A stretch of 56,823 nucleotides of DNA. Source: a delta proteobacterium MLS_D (lineage in GTDB: Bacteria; Desulfobacterota; Syntrophia; Syntrophales; UBA2210). Within the stretch, counting starts at the first letter, position 1. Every line of letters starts with the position of its first letter. The stretch lies in the NCBI GenBank assembly GCA_002030015.1, contig LQBH01000003.1, positions 1-56,823 of the forward strand, written 5' to 3'. The notes under the pieces are model-generated. The model was not told the origin of the DNA, did not search any database, and saw only the letters and a list, made by a program, of their open reading frames with translations. Shown here piece after piece: positions 44,011 through 54,317 of this stretch. Both the position numbers and the translations under genes were made by a program.

Positions 44011-45311
44011 AACTGCTGTTGAAGGGAGGAAGAATCGTTGATCCCTCCCAGAATATTGATGAAACCCTGGATCTGCTGATCGAAGACGGGCTTGTCGCCC
44101 GCATCGCTCCGAACCTGCCGGCCCCCGAAGAAGGCCGTGACAGCGGCACCGCGGTGGTGGATCTGGAAGGCAAAACCGTCGTTCCGGGCCTGTTCGATAT
44201 GCACACGCACCTGCGTGAACCGGGCCACGAATACAAGGAAACCATCCTGTCGGGAACCGCGGCCGCCGTGGCCGGCGGATTCACCGCTGTTGCCTGCATG
44301 GCGAACACGAACCCCGTGAACGACAACAGTTCGGTAACAGATTTTATTCTCAGGAAAGCGGCTCGCGCCGACCTGGCGCGGGTCTATCCCGTCGCCGCGG
44401 TCAGCAGAAAACTCGAGGGAGAAATCCTGACGGAATTCAGCGATCTCAAGGATGCGGGCGCCGTAGCCTTGTCCGATGACGGCAATCCTGTAGCAAGCGC
44501 CGGCCTCATGCGCAGGGCGCTTGAATACGCTCACTCGCTCTCGCTTCCCGTCATATCCCATTGCGAAGATCGAAGTCTCACAGAGGGGGGAGCCATGAAC
44601 GAAAGTTTCGTTTCCACGGAACTCGGGCTTCCCGGCATTCCCACCATCGCCGAGGATATCATGGCGGCCCGTGACATCGCGCTTGCCGAATATACGGGAA
44701 CCACCGTTCACATCGCTCACGTCAGCACCGCTGCAACAGTGGAACTCGTACGGAACGCAAAGAGGAGAGGAATCTCGGTAACGGCTGAAACGGCGCCCCA
44801 TTATTTCACGCTTACCGACGAAGCCTTGCGTTCTTACTCGACCGATCTTAAGGTGTATCCACCGATACGCGGCCCGAAAGACCGGGACGCTGTCATTGAC
44901 GGACTCCGGGACGGAACGATCGATGTCATCGCCAGTGATCACGCACCGCATTCATCGATCGAAAAAGACGTGGAATTCGCCTATGCCGCGACGGGTCTTA
45001 TCGGACTCGAGACATCCCTCGGCCTCTCTCTTGCCATGGTCGAACAGGGCGTTATTTCCATCAGTCGGCTCGTTGAAGCCATGAGTGTAAACCCGGCACG
45101 CATTCTCGGCGTTCCCGGCGGCACGCTTCGAACGGGAACCGCGGCCGATGTCACCGTCATCGACATAACCAGGGCATGGACCGTGGACAAAAACGCCTTC
45201 CGATCCCTGAGCAGAAATTGTCCCTTTCATGGACGGCGTCTGACGGGAAAATGCCTGATGACGATTGTCGGGGGCGTCATCAAGTACCGGGAAGACGCCC
45301 GACTTCTGTAA
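44007..45311 (+). CDS. pyrC: dihydroorotase
   Basis: Cyclises carbamoyl-aspartate to dihydroorotate. 434 residues of the long, class I type. Metal ligands His66 and His68 in [11 protein letters not shown], then SHCEDRSL, the HIAHVST stretch and ASDHAPHS with its catalytic Asp are visible. N- and C-terminal beta segments of the amidohydrolase fold surround the barrel. Last gene of the pyr operon. The active-type metal residues are intact, so it is not one of the inactive DHO homologs that pair with PyrB. Confidence 0.96.
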   Translation: MKLLLKGGRIVDPSQNIDETLDLLIEDGLVARIAPNLPAPEEGRDSGTAVVDLEGKTVVPGLFDMHTHLREPGHEYKETILSGTAAAVAGGFTAVACMANTNPVNDNSSVTDFILRKAARADLARVYPVAAVSRKLEGEILTEFSDLKDAGAVALSDDGNPVASAGLMRRALEYAHSLSLPVISHCEDRSLTEGGAMNESFVSTELGLPGIPTIAEDIMAARDIALAEYTGTTVHIAHVSTAATVELVRNAKRRGISVTAETAPHYFTLTDEALRSYSTDLKVYPPIRGPKDRDAVIDGLRDGTIDVIASDHAPHSSIEKDVEFAYAATGLIGLETSLGLSLAMVEQGVISISRLVEAMSVNPARILGVPGGTLRTGTAADVTVIDITRAWTVDKNAFRSLSRNCPFHGRRLTGKCLMTIVGGVIKYREDARLL

Positions 45312-45429
45312 CAACTCGAAACGCAGAAATTCCTTTCCGGCCCGGTTCTCTCGGGACGGAGTGTCCTTTATTGTGGAATCCCGCGGCACGTGATAGATTT
45401 ATTTTTAATTTTTTTTGAAGGCACCGCCG

Positions 45430-46791
45430 ATGGCACGGACAAATTCAAAAGAAGAGACCCTCCTGGCCCATCTCGAAGACCTGATCCGCCGAAACCGGGA
45501 ATTCGATATCATCGATCTTTTTTCCGAGATGCACCCTGCTGATATCGCCGACCAGATAGACCAGCTTGATGAAAACGACAAGTTCAAACTTTTCTCGCTT
45601 CTCAACGTGGACAAGGCCTCCGACGTCATCCTCGAGTTATCCGGCGCCTCGCGGGAACAGATCATCGAAGACCTCTCGAGCCAGCAACTGACAAAGATCA
45701 TCGACGAGATGGATTCCGACGACGCGGCGGACCTCATCGCCGAGCTTTCCGACGACCGGGCCAGGACCATTCTTGCATCCATAAAGCCTGAATACTCGGG
45801 CGAAGTCAAGGAACTACTCAAGTACGACGAGGATACGGCCGGCGGCATCATGCAGTCGGAACTGGTCTCGGTACCGGAGACGGCGTCTATTAACGACGCT
45901 TTTCAGGCAGTCGTCGACGCATCGGACGAGATACAGAACATCTACAATATTCTCGTAGTCGACGAAGACAGCCGGCTCGTGGGAGCCGTGCCTCTGCAGC
46001 GGCTTATCACGGCCAAACGCTTCGCCCCCATCGTCGACGTCATCGACAAATCCATTCCCAGCGTACCGTCGGACATGGACCAGGAAGAAGTGGCCCGTCT
46101 CTTTGAAAAATACGACCTGGTTTCCCTGCCCGTCGTAGACGGCTCCGGCCACCTGGTGGGGCGTATCACTGTGGACGACATTGTCGACGTCATGGAGGAA
46201 GAAACATCCGAAGATATTTACCGGTTCGTCGGTCTCGATGAAAACGATACTGTTTTCAATAAAACCGTCGATTCCGTCAAAAAACGTCTTCCCTGGCTGT
46301 ATCTGAATCTTGTGACGGCGCTCATTTCGGTACTGGTTATCGGCTTTTTTGAAGAAACCATCCAAATGATGGTGGCACTGGCCGTTTTCATGCCCGTCGT
46401 CGCCGCCCTGGGCGGCAACGCGGGAAGCCAGACTCTGACTCTCATCGTGCGGGGAATGGCCCTCGGAGAAATCACTTTTCAAAACGCGAAGCGGGCCCTC
46501 CTCCGCCAGGTAACCGTGGGAATCGCGAACGGCGTTGCCGTAGGTATCGTCATCGGGCTCATCGCCTGGATATGGAAGGACATGCCTCTGCTGGGGATCA
46601 TTCTCGGTCTTGCCATGATTATCAGCGTTTTCGCCGGAACACTGGTGGGCGTGATGATTCCCTTGGGCCTCAAGCGTTTCCGCCTCGATCCGGCACTGGG
46701 TTCGCATATTTTTCTGACGGCCTTTACGGATGCCTTCGGGTTCCTGGTCTTTCTGGGCCTGGCGACCCTTTTTCTCTCGATCCTGACATGA
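45430..46791 (+). CDS. mgtE: magnesium transporter MgtE
   Basis: A gated Mg2+ channel of the inner membrane. 453 residues. An N-terminal superhelical domain (about 10-125, IIDLFSEMHPADIADQIDQL as landmark MHPADIAD) is followed by a pair of CBS domains (about 130-260, ending in GRITVDDIVDVMEEE). Five C-terminal helices carry AALGGNAGSQTLTLIVRGMALGE, the ion-pathway segment (GGNAGSQ). Start at 45430 (GAAGG upstream). No Mg riboswitch is visible in the 118-base gap after pyrC. Overlaps recO by four bases. Confidence 0.95.
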   Translation: MARTNSKEETLLAHLEDLIRRNREFDIIDLFSEMHPADIADQIDQLDENDKFKLFSLLNVDKASDVILELSGASREQIIEDLSSQQLTKIIDEMDSDDAADLIAELSDDRARTILASIKPEYSGEVKELLKYDEDTAGGIMQSELVSVPETASINDAFQAVVDASDEIQNIYNILVVDEDSRLVGAVPLQRLITAKRFAPIVDVIDKSIPSVPSDMDQEEVARLFEKYDLVSLPVVDGSGHLVGRITVDDIVDVMEEETSEDIYRFVGLDENDTVFNKTVDSVKKRLPWLYLNLVTALISVLVIGFFEETIQMMVALAVFMPVVAALGGNAGSQTLTLIVRGMALGEITFQNAKRALLRQVTVGIANGVAVGIVIGLIAWIWKDMPLLGIILGLAMIISVFAGTLVGVMIPLGLKRFRLDPALGSHIFLTAFTDAFGFLVFLGLATLFLSILT

Positions 46792-47570
46792 CGGAAGAAG
46801 AACGGAAACAACGGGCTCTCGGATGTGTCCTGGCCTGCCGGGATTACGGTGAAGCGGATCGGATCGTCACTTTTTTCACCGCCGAGAGAGGCAAACTTAA
46901 AGGCATCGCCAAGTCAGCGCGCAAAAGCGCGAAACGTTTCTCAAACGCCATCGAGTTGTTCAGCCTGTCGCAAATAATTTTTTCGCGTCGGCGGGCGGGC
47001 ACGCTCTATCTCATCGAAGACTGCCACGTGGTCAATCACTATTCCCGTATCAGGGAAGATCTGGAAAAAACGCTGGCGGCATCGTATTTTATCGAGCTCA
47101 TCGACCTGTTTTCGCTGGAAGAAAAACCGGCGGCGCATCTTTTTGATCACCTCAAAACATTTCTCGACCTGCTGGAAGACGGACCTTTCTCAGCGTCACT
47201 GGTACGGCTTTTCGAACTACGTCTGTTAAACCTGTGCGGTTACGAACCCGCTCTTGAACGCTGCGCCCGGTGCGGTGTCCCTCTCGATACCGGAGAAAAA
47301 ATAATGTTTTGCGCCGAAGACGGCGGAATATCGTGCAGCCGTTGCCGACGAGACACCGCAGTGGGCATCCGTGTTTCGGCGGGTACGGTGAAAACGCTCA
47401 TCACAGGCAAACACCTCCCCCCCGACAAACTCCGCAGGCTTGTCTTTTCCGGACAGGCACTTCGAGAAAGCGAAGAAATATTGACCCGGTTCATCGTACA
47501 CGTCCTGGGAAAACAGCCCCGTTCCCTTCATGTTTTCAGAGAAGTTCTCCTTCTCGGCAATCGCCGCTGA
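46788..47570 (+). CDS. recO: DNA repair protein RecO
   Basis: Recombination mediator that anneals single strands and loads RecA with RecR. 260 residues. An N-terminal OB fold (ALGCVLACRDYGEADRIVTFFTAERGKLKGIAKSARK as landmarks DYGEADRIV and KGIAKSARK) precedes a helical domain with the zinc ribbon CARCG ... CSRCRR. The ATG at 46788 overlaps the mgtE stop (ATGA). The open frame begins further upstream inside mgtE, but only this start fits the family. Confidence 0.94.
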   Translation: MTEEERKQRALGCVLACRDYGEADRIVTFFTAERGKLKGIAKSARKSAKRFSNAIELFSLSQIIFSRRRAGTLYLIEDCHVVNHYSRIREDLEKTLAASYFIELIDLFSLEEKPAAHLFDHLKTFLDLLEDGPFSASLVRLFELRLLNLCGYEPALERCARCGVPLDTGEKIMFCAEDGGISCSRCRRDTAVGIRVSAGTVKTLITGKHLPPDKLRRLVFSGQALRESEEILTRFIVHVLGKQPRSLHVFREVLLLGNRR

Positions 47571-47587
47571 ACGAATCATTTTTCCAT

Positions 47588-47614
47588 TAAAGTTTTTTCC
47601 GTTCCGTCCGATTT
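47588..47614 (+). promoter_or_regulatory. FliA (sigma-28)-type promoter of the chemoreceptor pair
   Basis: TAAAGTTT, an 11-base spacer and TCCGATTT, compared with the sigma-28 consensus TAAAGTTT-N11-GCCGATAA: 8/8 and 5/8 matches with exact spacing. It lies about 175 bases before the first receptor gene, in the 221-base gap after recO. Confidence 0.65.
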
Positions 47615-47791
47615 GTTCTACAGTTTCAAGGGATGAATCGGTTGCATGAAAACGATGGCAGAACGAAAGCTTGTTCAGATCTGTTCTTCGAATTTTTCCG
47701 ATCGATCTTTAACGGCTTCTGCCGTGGTCCCGTCATGGGAGGGAGTCCGGAGCACATCAATCAGCACATCAAAAAACAGGGAGTGAATGTC

Positions 47792-49315
47792 ATGAAACAG
47801 GGCCTGACGCTGAACGTCAGGCTGATCGCCGCTTTCCTCGCGACCGGCCTGATGCTCCTGGTAGGCGGTATGATCGGCTGGTACGGGATATCCCGTGTCG
47901 GCCAGGATCTGGACATGTACCTGAACAATCTCATTCCCGATATCGCCACTCTGAACGAATTGCGTGAATCCCGACAGCGAATTGCCGAAATCGAACAGTC
48001 GCTTCTTGTTCTTCATGCGGACAAAAATCGGTCCACCGAGGCCGAGCTGCTGCAAAATCTCGAGGCCGCCTGGAACAGAACCGATGGAATATGGCGGGAA
48101 TACGAATCCCTCGCAGCCGAGTCTCGAAATAACGCCCTCAGGAGTAATCTTAAAACAGCATGGGAATCCTGGCGAAATAATCACGACGAATTCATCACGG
48201 AAATCCGTCGGGGCGACCGCCGCTCGGCGCTTTCGATCGCCGACGGTTCCCTTGAATCATCGGGCCGCGCCGTCGACCATGCCGCGGACAACCTATCCGA
48301 ATCGATAACCCGGATGGCGGATGATATCCGCATCCGGGGGTTTTCCCGGTCGGCCCGGTTGAAGGCTGTTGCTCTCGCGGGAACGATTCTGGGAATTATC
48401 GCAACACTTGGCCTGGGACTCTTTTTTATTCGATCAGTCACCATTCCCATCAGCGCGGTCGTCGAAAGACTCAAGGAAACGTCGAGACGATTCGCCTCCG
48501 CCGCGTCGCGGATCGCTGATGTAAGCAATCGCCTGGCTGAAGGAACAGAACGGCAGGCTGAATCGGTTGAAGACTCTTCATCCGTTATCGAAGAGTTGAC
48601 CACCGACAGCCGGTTGCACGAAAATCAGATACGGGACCTGGCTTCTAAAACCAACGAAGTCCATGATATTCTTCAGATCGTTAAAAACTCCATAGGTGAT
48701 ACCGAAACAATAATGGAACATATTGAGCAATCAAGTTCAGATACCTCGGAAGTGCTCAAAACCATAGAATCCATAGCTTTTCAGACAAATCTTCTGGCGC
48801 TGAATGCATCCATCGAGGCCGTCCGGGCGGGTGACGCCGGCGCCGGTTTCGCCGTCGTCGCCGACGAGGTCCGGGTTCTCGCCATTCAGTCCGCCGAGGC
48901 TGGCAAAAACACGTCCTCCCTCATCGAAGGGACAACGGCGGCCATATCCAAGGGATCGGGACTGGTGAAATCGAGCTCTGAAAAATTCGGCGAATACCAC
49001 CAGTCAGCCGAGAAATTCGTTACCGTTCTCGACCGCGTCGTTGATCTCGCGGTTGAACAGGGGCGCAAAATCGAAAGCATGCATAAAACACTGGGCCACA
49101 TAAACAACGTCGTTCAGGCGGACGCCGCGGCGGCTGAAGAGTCGGCAGCCGCGGCTGAAGAGATGGCGGCCCAGTCGCAATCAATGCAGCACTTCCTCGC
49201 GGACCTGATTCGCCTCGTCGACAGGGACGGCAAAAAGGAACATGACGGTGATTACCCGCCGGTTATCGGACAAACGTCCGGTTTCCCGGCGGACCGGGAG
49301 GAGATACAGCCATGA
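47792..49315 (+). CDS. methyl-accepting chemotaxis protein (4-helix-bundle sensor)
   Basis: 507 residues. Helix 1 at about 11-32, a periplasmic helical domain of the 4HB_MCP type (33-190), helix 2 at 191-213, then a linker and the cytoplasmic signalling hairpin. The tip [18 protein letters not shown], followed by [17 protein letters not shown], is near canonical and should bind CheA/CheW. The cytoplasmic part is short (about 290 residues). ATG at 47792 with GGGAGTG upstream is preferred over the earlier ATG at 47633. Overlaps the next receptor gene by four bases (ATGA). Probably part of the flagellar/chemotaxis regulon given the FliA-like promoter. Confidence 0.92.
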   Translation: MKQGLTLNVRLIAAFLATGLMLLVGGMIGWYGISRVGQDLDMYLNNLIPDIATLNELRESRQRIAEIEQSLLVLHADKNRSTEAELLQNLEAAWNRTDGIWREYESLAAESRNNALRSNLKTAWESWRNNHDEFITEIRRGDRRSALSIADGSLESSGRAVDHAADNLSESITRMADDIRIRGFSRSARLKAVALAGTILGIIATLGLGLFFIRSVTIPISAVVERLKETSRRFASAASRIADVSNRLAEGTERQAESVEDSSSVIEELTTDSRLHENQIRDLASKTNEVHDILQIVKNSIGDTETIMEHIEQSSSDTSEVLKTIESIAFQTNLLALNASIEAVRAGDAGAGFAVVADEVRVLAIQSAEAGKNTSSLIEGTTAAISKGSGLVKSSSEKFGEYHQSAEKFVTVLDRVVDLAVEQGRKIESMHKTLGHINNVVQADAAAAEESAAAAEEMAAQSQSMQHFLADLIRLVDRDGKKEHDGDYPPVIGQTSGFPADREEIQP

Positions 49316-50763
49316 AGAGAACGAAACTCGGCGTTAAACTGGCAGGCGGTTTCGGGTTGATGGCTCTGATGCTGCTCGCCGGGGGCTGCCTGGGATTTTT
49401 CGGCATATCACAACTGACAGGCAAACTCGACGCTGTCTCGGGCGTGCACTTCCAGGCCATCCGGCATGCCGGCGTCATGGCTGAATCCGTGGCGGCGGCC
49501 GGCCACATGACCCGGATGCTTATGGTTCCTGAAAGAACCGCAGCCGCCGACGATCGCGAGCGCGTGGTGAGGGATCTGGAAAATGCCGGCAGGCAATTTG
49601 AAGAAAGTTTCGGTTTCTGCGCCGCGCTGCCGGGAACGGAGGAAACAGACACGACCCTGGAAAAAATCGAAAAAGCATGGAATGCGTGGAAGAATGATCA
49701 TGACCGATTCATTCGTCATACCGCCGAAGGAAATACGGAGGAGGCGGCTCTTCTTATGACCGAAACACTGAATCCGCTGTTCGAAAATATAGATACACGT
49801 CTGGGCGACTTGTCCGCCGCCTACACCCGGCTGGCCGGGACAGTCCGCAGTGAAGCCTCCACCAGTGCCGTGCGGCTGAACATGGCGGCCCTGGCGGGAA
49901 CGGCACTGGGCATCGCCGCGGCGATAATTCTGGGTCTTTTCTTCGCACGGTACATCACGTCGCCCATTCAACAAACCGTGACGAGCCTTACGGAAACATC
50001 AGGCCAGTTGGCCGAGGCGGCGGGGCAAATCGCCACCACAGGCGAGGACCTGGCGGACCGAGCTTCCCTGCAGGCAACGGCCGTAGATGAAATATCCTCG
50101 TTGATCCAGGACCTCACCGGCCATATAGGGGAATACAACGAGCAGATAGAAGCATTGACGAACATGAGCGGCGGAATGCTGAACGTGGGAATGGCCGCTT
50201 TCAACAACCTCAGGGATACGAAAAAAGCGATGAAAGAAATCAGAAAAACAAACGAAGAAACGGGGGCAATCGTACAAAGCATCGAGAAAATTTCTTTTCA
50301 GACAAATCTGCTGGCCCTGTACGCTTCCGTCGAAGCCGCCCGCGCCGGTGAAGCAGGAACCGGATTCAACGTCGTATCCGAGGAAGTTCGCTCACTGGGA
50401 TCACGCTCGACCGAGGCTACGAGAAATACTCTTTCACTCATCGACGGAACTATACGCGTCATCGACGACGGAAATACTCACGTGGGAATCAGCATGAAAA
50501 AATTTTCTGATTATGCCACGGCGACCGCACCCATAGGAACCTATACCGAGAAAGCCGCGGAACTTGCTCATAAGCAGAAGCAGAGTCTGGACCGAATAGC
50601 TCAGTCGATTCAGCATATAACCGAATCGGCCCGGGCAAACACGGAGGGAGCGCGGGAAGCCGCAATGGCGGCCGAGGAATCAACAAGACAGGCGAAAGAA
50701 GTCTCACGCGCCGTAGAAAAATTGTCGTCAGTTATTGGACGGCCGGTTCGCCATGCCATCTGA
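49312..50763 (+). CDS. chemoreceptor paralog with altered signalling tip
   Basis: 483 residues, same layout as its upstream neighbour: helix 1 about 10-31, periplasmic helical domain, helix 2 about 188-212, cytoplasmic hairpin. The tip reads [18 protein letters not shown] and then [15 protein letters not shown]. The highly conserved Asn of LALNA is Tyr and the Ala of GFAVVA is Asn, with the second Ala changed to Ser. These changes touch residues that in known receptors form trimer and CheA/CheW contacts. It probably arose by duplication and is translationally coupled (ATGA). It may modulate the first receptor rather than signal alone (inference). Confidence 0.88.
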   Translation: MKRTKLGVKLAGGFGLMALMLLAGGCLGFFGISQLTGKLDAVSGVHFQAIRHAGVMAESVAAAGHMTRMLMVPERTAAADDRERVVRDLENAGRQFEESFGFCAALPGTEETDTTLEKIEKAWNAWKNDHDRFIRHTAEGNTEEAALLMTETLNPLFENIDTRLGDLSAAYTRLAGTVRSEASTSAVRLNMAALAGTALGIAAAIILGLFFARYITSPIQQTVTSLTETSGQLAEAAGQIATTGEDLADRASLQATAVDEISSLIQDLTGHIGEYNEQIEALTNMSGGMLNVGMAAFNNLRDTKKAMKEIRKTNEETGAIVQSIEKISFQTNLLALYASVEAARAGEAGTGFNVVSEEVRSLGSRSTEATRNTLSLIDGTIRVIDDGNTHVGISMKKFSDYATATAPIGTYTEKAAELAHKQKQSLDRIAQSIQHITESARANTEGAREAAMAAEESTRQAKEVSRAVEKLSSVIGRPVRHAI

Positions 50764-50805
50764 ACCTCGCCGACGCGACCATCCGGCGAATCGGAACCGA
50801 AACAC

Positions 50806-53175
50806 TTATTCCGTCGTTTTACCCTGTTGTCCTCCAAGGGGAATCTCGATAATAAAAGTGGCGCCTCCCCACTCGTTATTCTCCGCCCAAATTTCGCCAC
50901 CGTGCTGGCGAATGATGCCGTGGGAAATGGAGAGCCCCATGCCCGTCCCCTTTCCCTGATCTCTGGTAGTGTAAAAGGGGTCAAATATCCGGCCGAGATT
51001 CTTCTCGACAATGCCTGTCCCCGCATCAGAGATAACGATCTTCGCGCGTCCGCCGGAGCTTTCCATTACATTCTTCGTTTCCACTCTGATAATTTTTTTA
51101 TCATTGTTTTCCATGGCTTCCATGGCGTTGGACAGGAGATTCACAAACACCTGTTCGATTTTCTTTCGGTCCATGAGGACGGGGGGAAGTGATGAATCAT
51201 AGCGGACGTCTGTTTCAACATTTTCGATCTTCAACTGCATGGCGTACATCTTCAAAATCCGGGCGATGACATCATTGATATTTTCGGCCGCCATTTCGTC
51301 GCGGGACGTTTTTGAAAACTGTTTAAGATTCTCTGCGATCTCGACAATACGCCGCACCTGTTCCATGCAGACGTCTATTTCACCGATCACCGGGGAAGGC
51401 GCCTCCTTCATACTCTTGATAAGCTGCAATTCAAGCGAAATGATGCCGACGGGATTCAGTATTTCGTGGGCCACACCGGCCGATATCCGGCTCAGGGAAG
51501 TAAGCTTCTCCGCCTGCTGTACCCGGGCTTCCAGGTTCCGCCGTTCCGTTTCATCGCGTATTAATTCTATGGCGCCGATGGGAATTCCTTTCGTGTCCCG
51601 CAGGACCGACGCGGTAGCGGATAAATGAACGGCCCCCGAAGGCAATTCATCAGTGCTGGCCTCTCCATAGAGAATGTCGCCTCTCCTTTGAATCGCAGAA
51701 TAGAACGTTTTATCTTCCAGTTCTGAATGGAGCGCCGCGTCGGCCAGCATGGGCGCTCGACTGCCGAAAAAAGGGACCGCGTAGTCGTAGTCACCCCTGC
51801 CTGTCATATCCTCGGCCCGGACTCCTGTCATGATCTCCATGGCACGGTTCCAGGCGATCACCCGACCGTCCCGGTCCACGACCAGGACCGCGTCGGGAAG
51901 AAATTCGATGATCCCTTCGAGTTCACCCCGTGACTCCCGAAGTTCCGCGAGGGCGGCTTCACGCTCCAGTTCAGCGCGCCGCCGCCGGGTCGTATCGAGA
52001 TAGATAACCTGGTAGTGTTCGCGGCCGTTCCAGAGGATGTTTTTTCTCCAGACCCTGAAATAGCGTGGCGTCCCGTCCCGGGCCGTGATTTCAATTTCAT
52101 ATTCATCCGGCTCGCCGCCACCCGAACGCCGTTTTGCCATCCGGGTCCGGTATTCTTTCCGACTCTTTTCGGTATACCGGCTTATGATCAACGTGGTGTC
52201 CACGTCCGCTGCACTTTTACACTCAAACATTTCCAGGAGCACCCGGTTGACATAGATCGTTTCTTCTTCCGGCGATACCACCCGCACACCGAAGGGCGAA
52301 TCATCCAGGGATCGGCGGAAATTCTCCTCGCTTTCCCGCAGGGCCTCCAGCATTCGAAGCCGTTCCGTTTCGAGCCGTTTTCGCTCGGTGACGTCACGGA
52401 CAACGCCCCTGAAACCGACGGGATTCCCCTTCGCATTCCGTATGAGGGAAATGGACGTATCGACGGGCAGAATTCTTCCATCACGGGTTACCAAGTCCCA
52501 GTCGGATCCCATGACCGGCTTTCCTGTTCTGTACACGCGGTTGAATGTTTCCTGGACTTTTCCCCAGTCACGCTCCACCACATACGTTCTGAAATTCATG
52601 CCCCGCAGTTCATCGTCGGAATAGCCCAGATTCATCATGACGGTAAGATTGAAAAACGTAAGATTGCCCGCCAGATCCAGCTCGTAATAAGATTCCTGGA
52701 TCGAATCAAGTATCGTGCGGTACCGCTCTTCGCTCTGCCGCAGCGCTTCGAGCGCTTCTTCCCGCTGTTTCTCAGCATTCCCGCGTTCCGAATCCGCCTT
52801 ACTTTCCTTCAGGGCCCGCTGAATCTCGGGAACCAGCCAGGAGGACAGTCGTCCCTTCAGGACGTAACTCGTGGCGCCTCGCCTCAATGCCTCCACGGCC
52901 TTTTCTTCGCCCATAACTCCGGATACGAAAATAAACGGGATGTGTGAATATCTTTTTCTGGCTGTCTCGAGCGCCGACAAGCCGTCATACGATGGAAGAC
53001 GATAGTCCGCAAGGATGAGATCATACCCGCCCCGTTCGAGGGCCTTTGCGAAACCCTTTTCGTCTGTGACGCGGTCGATTTTCGCATCCAGACCGCCTGA
53101 ACGGATTTCCCTGGCAACACGTTCCGCGTCGTCGGCATCGTCTTCCAGGTGTAGAATCGTCACGGGCGATTGCAT
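50806..53175 (-). CDS. REC-PAS-PAS-PAS histidine kinase
   Basis: 789 residues, soluble. An N-terminal receiver domain (1-125) has Asp57 in [14 protein letters not shown]. Three PAS units follow (about 145-270, 280-400, 415-545). The HisKA domain has His570 in [16 protein letters not shown], then N-box [12 protein letters not shown] and HATPase motifs ISDAGTGI and [13 protein letters not shown]. The receiver at the front suggests it is a downstream member of a phosphorelay rather than a first sensor. No regulator gene adjoins it. Strong GGAGGG ribosome site. Divergent from glyQ. Confidence 0.93.
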   Translation of the reverse strand: MQSPVTILHLEDDADDAERVAREIRSGGLDAKIDRVTDEKGFAKALERGGYDLILADYRLPSYDGLSALETARKRYSHIPFIFVSGVMGEEKAVEALRRGATSYVLKGRLSSWLVPEIQRALKESKADSERGNAEKQREEALEALRQSEERYRTILDSIQESYYELDLAGNLTFFNLTVMMNLGYSDDELRGMNFRTYVVERDWGKVQETFNRVYRTGKPVMGSDWDLVTRDGRILPVDTSISLIRNAKGNPVGFRGVVRDVTERKRLETERLRMLEALRESEENFRRSLDDSPFGVRVVSPEEETIYVNRVLLEMFECKSAADVDTTLIISRYTEKSRKEYRTRMAKRRSGGGEPDEYEIEITARDGTPRYFRVWRKNILWNGREHYQVIYLDTTRRRRAELEREAALAELRESRGELEGIIEFLPDAVLVVDRDGRVIAWNRAMEIMTGVRAEDMTGRGDYDYAVPFFGSRAPMLADAALHSELEDKTFYSAIQRRGDILYGEASTDELPSGAVHLSATASVLRDTKGIPIGAIELIRDETERRNLEARVQQAEKLTSLSRISAGVAHEILNPVGIISLELQLIKSMKEAPSPVIGEIDVCMEQVRRIVEIAENLKQFSKTSRDEMAAENINDVIARILKMYAMQLKIENVETDVRYDSSLPPVLMDRKKIEQVFVNLLSNAMEAMENNDKKIIRVETKNVMESSGGRAKIVISDAGTGIVEKNLGRIFDPFYTTRDQGKGTGMGLSISHGIIRQHGGEIWAENNEWGGATFIIEIPLGGQQGKTTE

Positions 53176-53293
53176 GTCTTCCCTCCTCCGTTTTGTTGCA
53201 TTACCCCATCGAACCCGTTCATGTCAACTCGATGAAGCGAATCGACGGTTACCGTTTAAACGACGCTCATCCCAACCGGCACAACCTTTTGCC

Positions 53294-53322
53294 TTGACAG
53301 CTTTTTCGGCCGGTGATAGTTT
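53294..53322 (+). promoter_or_regulatory. sigma-70 promoter of glyQS
   Basis: TTGACA, a 17-base spacer and TAGTTT. The -35 is perfect and the -10 weak. Predicted start about 53329, 40 bases before the glyQ GTG. Confidence 0.55.
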
Positions 53323-53368
53323 CCGCAGGCGTTTCGCAGACCTGTGTTTGCAGATAAAGGAGAATGAT

Positions 53369-54250
53369 GTGACATTCCAGGAACTCATCGCGGCCCTCAA
53401 CAACTACTGGGCCGCCCGCGGCTGTATCATTCAGCAGCCCTACGACGTCGAAGTGGGAGCGGGAACCTTCAATCCCGCCACGTTTCTCAGGTCCCTGGGA
53501 CCGGAACCCTGGAATGTCGCCTACGTGGAACCGTCCCGCAGGCCGACCGACGGACGGTACGGAGAAAACCCGAACCGGCTTCAGCACTACTACCAGTACC
53601 AGGTGATCATGAAACCGTCGCCCCTTGCCATTCAGGACATGTACCTGGATTCACTCAAAAGTTTCGGTATTGATCCCCTGGATCACGATATCCGTTTCGT
53701 TGAAGACGACTGGGAATCGCCCACATTGGGCGCCTGGGGACTGGGATGGGAAGTGTGGCTCGACGGCATGGAAATCACCCAGTTCACGTATTTTCAGCAG
53801 GTCGGCGGCATCGACCTGAACCCGGTCTGCGTGGAAATCACGTACGGCATCGAGCGAATCGCCATGTATCTCCAGGACGTGGACAACGTCTACAATCTTC
53901 AGTGGGGACACGGCATCACATACGGCGACGTGCATCACCGCGGCGAGGTGGAATTTTCCACCTACAACTTTGAATGCGCCGACACGGATATGTTGAGAAA
54001 GCTCTTCGATATGTACGAGGCCGAATCGATCAGCACGATCAACCGGAAACTGGTGCTCCCCGCCTATGACTACTGCCTCAAGTGTTCCCACGTGTTCAAC
54101 ATTCTTGACGCCAGGGGCGCCATCAGCGTCACCGAAAGAACGGGCTATATCGGGCGCGTCCGCAACCTGGCGCGTCTGGCGGCCGAGGCCTACGTGAAAC
54201 AGCGAATCGACTTGGGACATCCCCTGGGAGGACGTCGGGACACTCCCTGA
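53369..54250 (+). CDS. glyQ: glycine-tRNA ligase alpha subunit
   Basis: Catalytic subunit of the bacterial alpha2-beta2 glycyl-tRNA synthetase. 293 residues. Family motifs are clear: [54 protein letters not shown] and [18 protein letters not shown] (landmarks [10 protein letters not shown]). The start is a GTG at 53369 after AAAGGAG; the nearby ATG pair is followed by a stop. The open frame extends upstream into the divergent kinase gene but is not coding there. The beta subunit follows after 67 bases. Confidence 0.96.
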   Translation: MTFQELIAALNNYWAARGCIIQQPYDVEVGAGTFNPATFLRSLGPEPWNVAYVEPSRRPTDGRYGENPNRLQHYYQYQVIMKPSPLAIQDMYLDSLKSFGIDPLDHDIRFVEDDWESPTLGAWGLGWEVWLDGMEITQFTYFQQVGGIDLNPVCVEITYGIERIAMYLQDVDNVYNLQWGHGITYGDVHHRGEVEFSTYNFECADTDMLRKLFDMYEAESISTINRKLVLPAYDYCLKCSHVFNILDARGAISVTERTGYIGRVRNLARLAAEAYVKQRIDLGHPLGGRRDTP

Positions 54251-54317
54251 AAACGTCAGGCCGCGCCCGGAACCCCGGCACGCAACCTGTTTATCAAAAA
54301 CGATACAAGGACGATCC

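Noticed and set aside
45312-45429. Mg-sensing riboswitch ahead of mgtE
   Set aside because: The gap of 118 bases has no M-box-like structure; only an AT-rich stretch and a small hairpin are visible.
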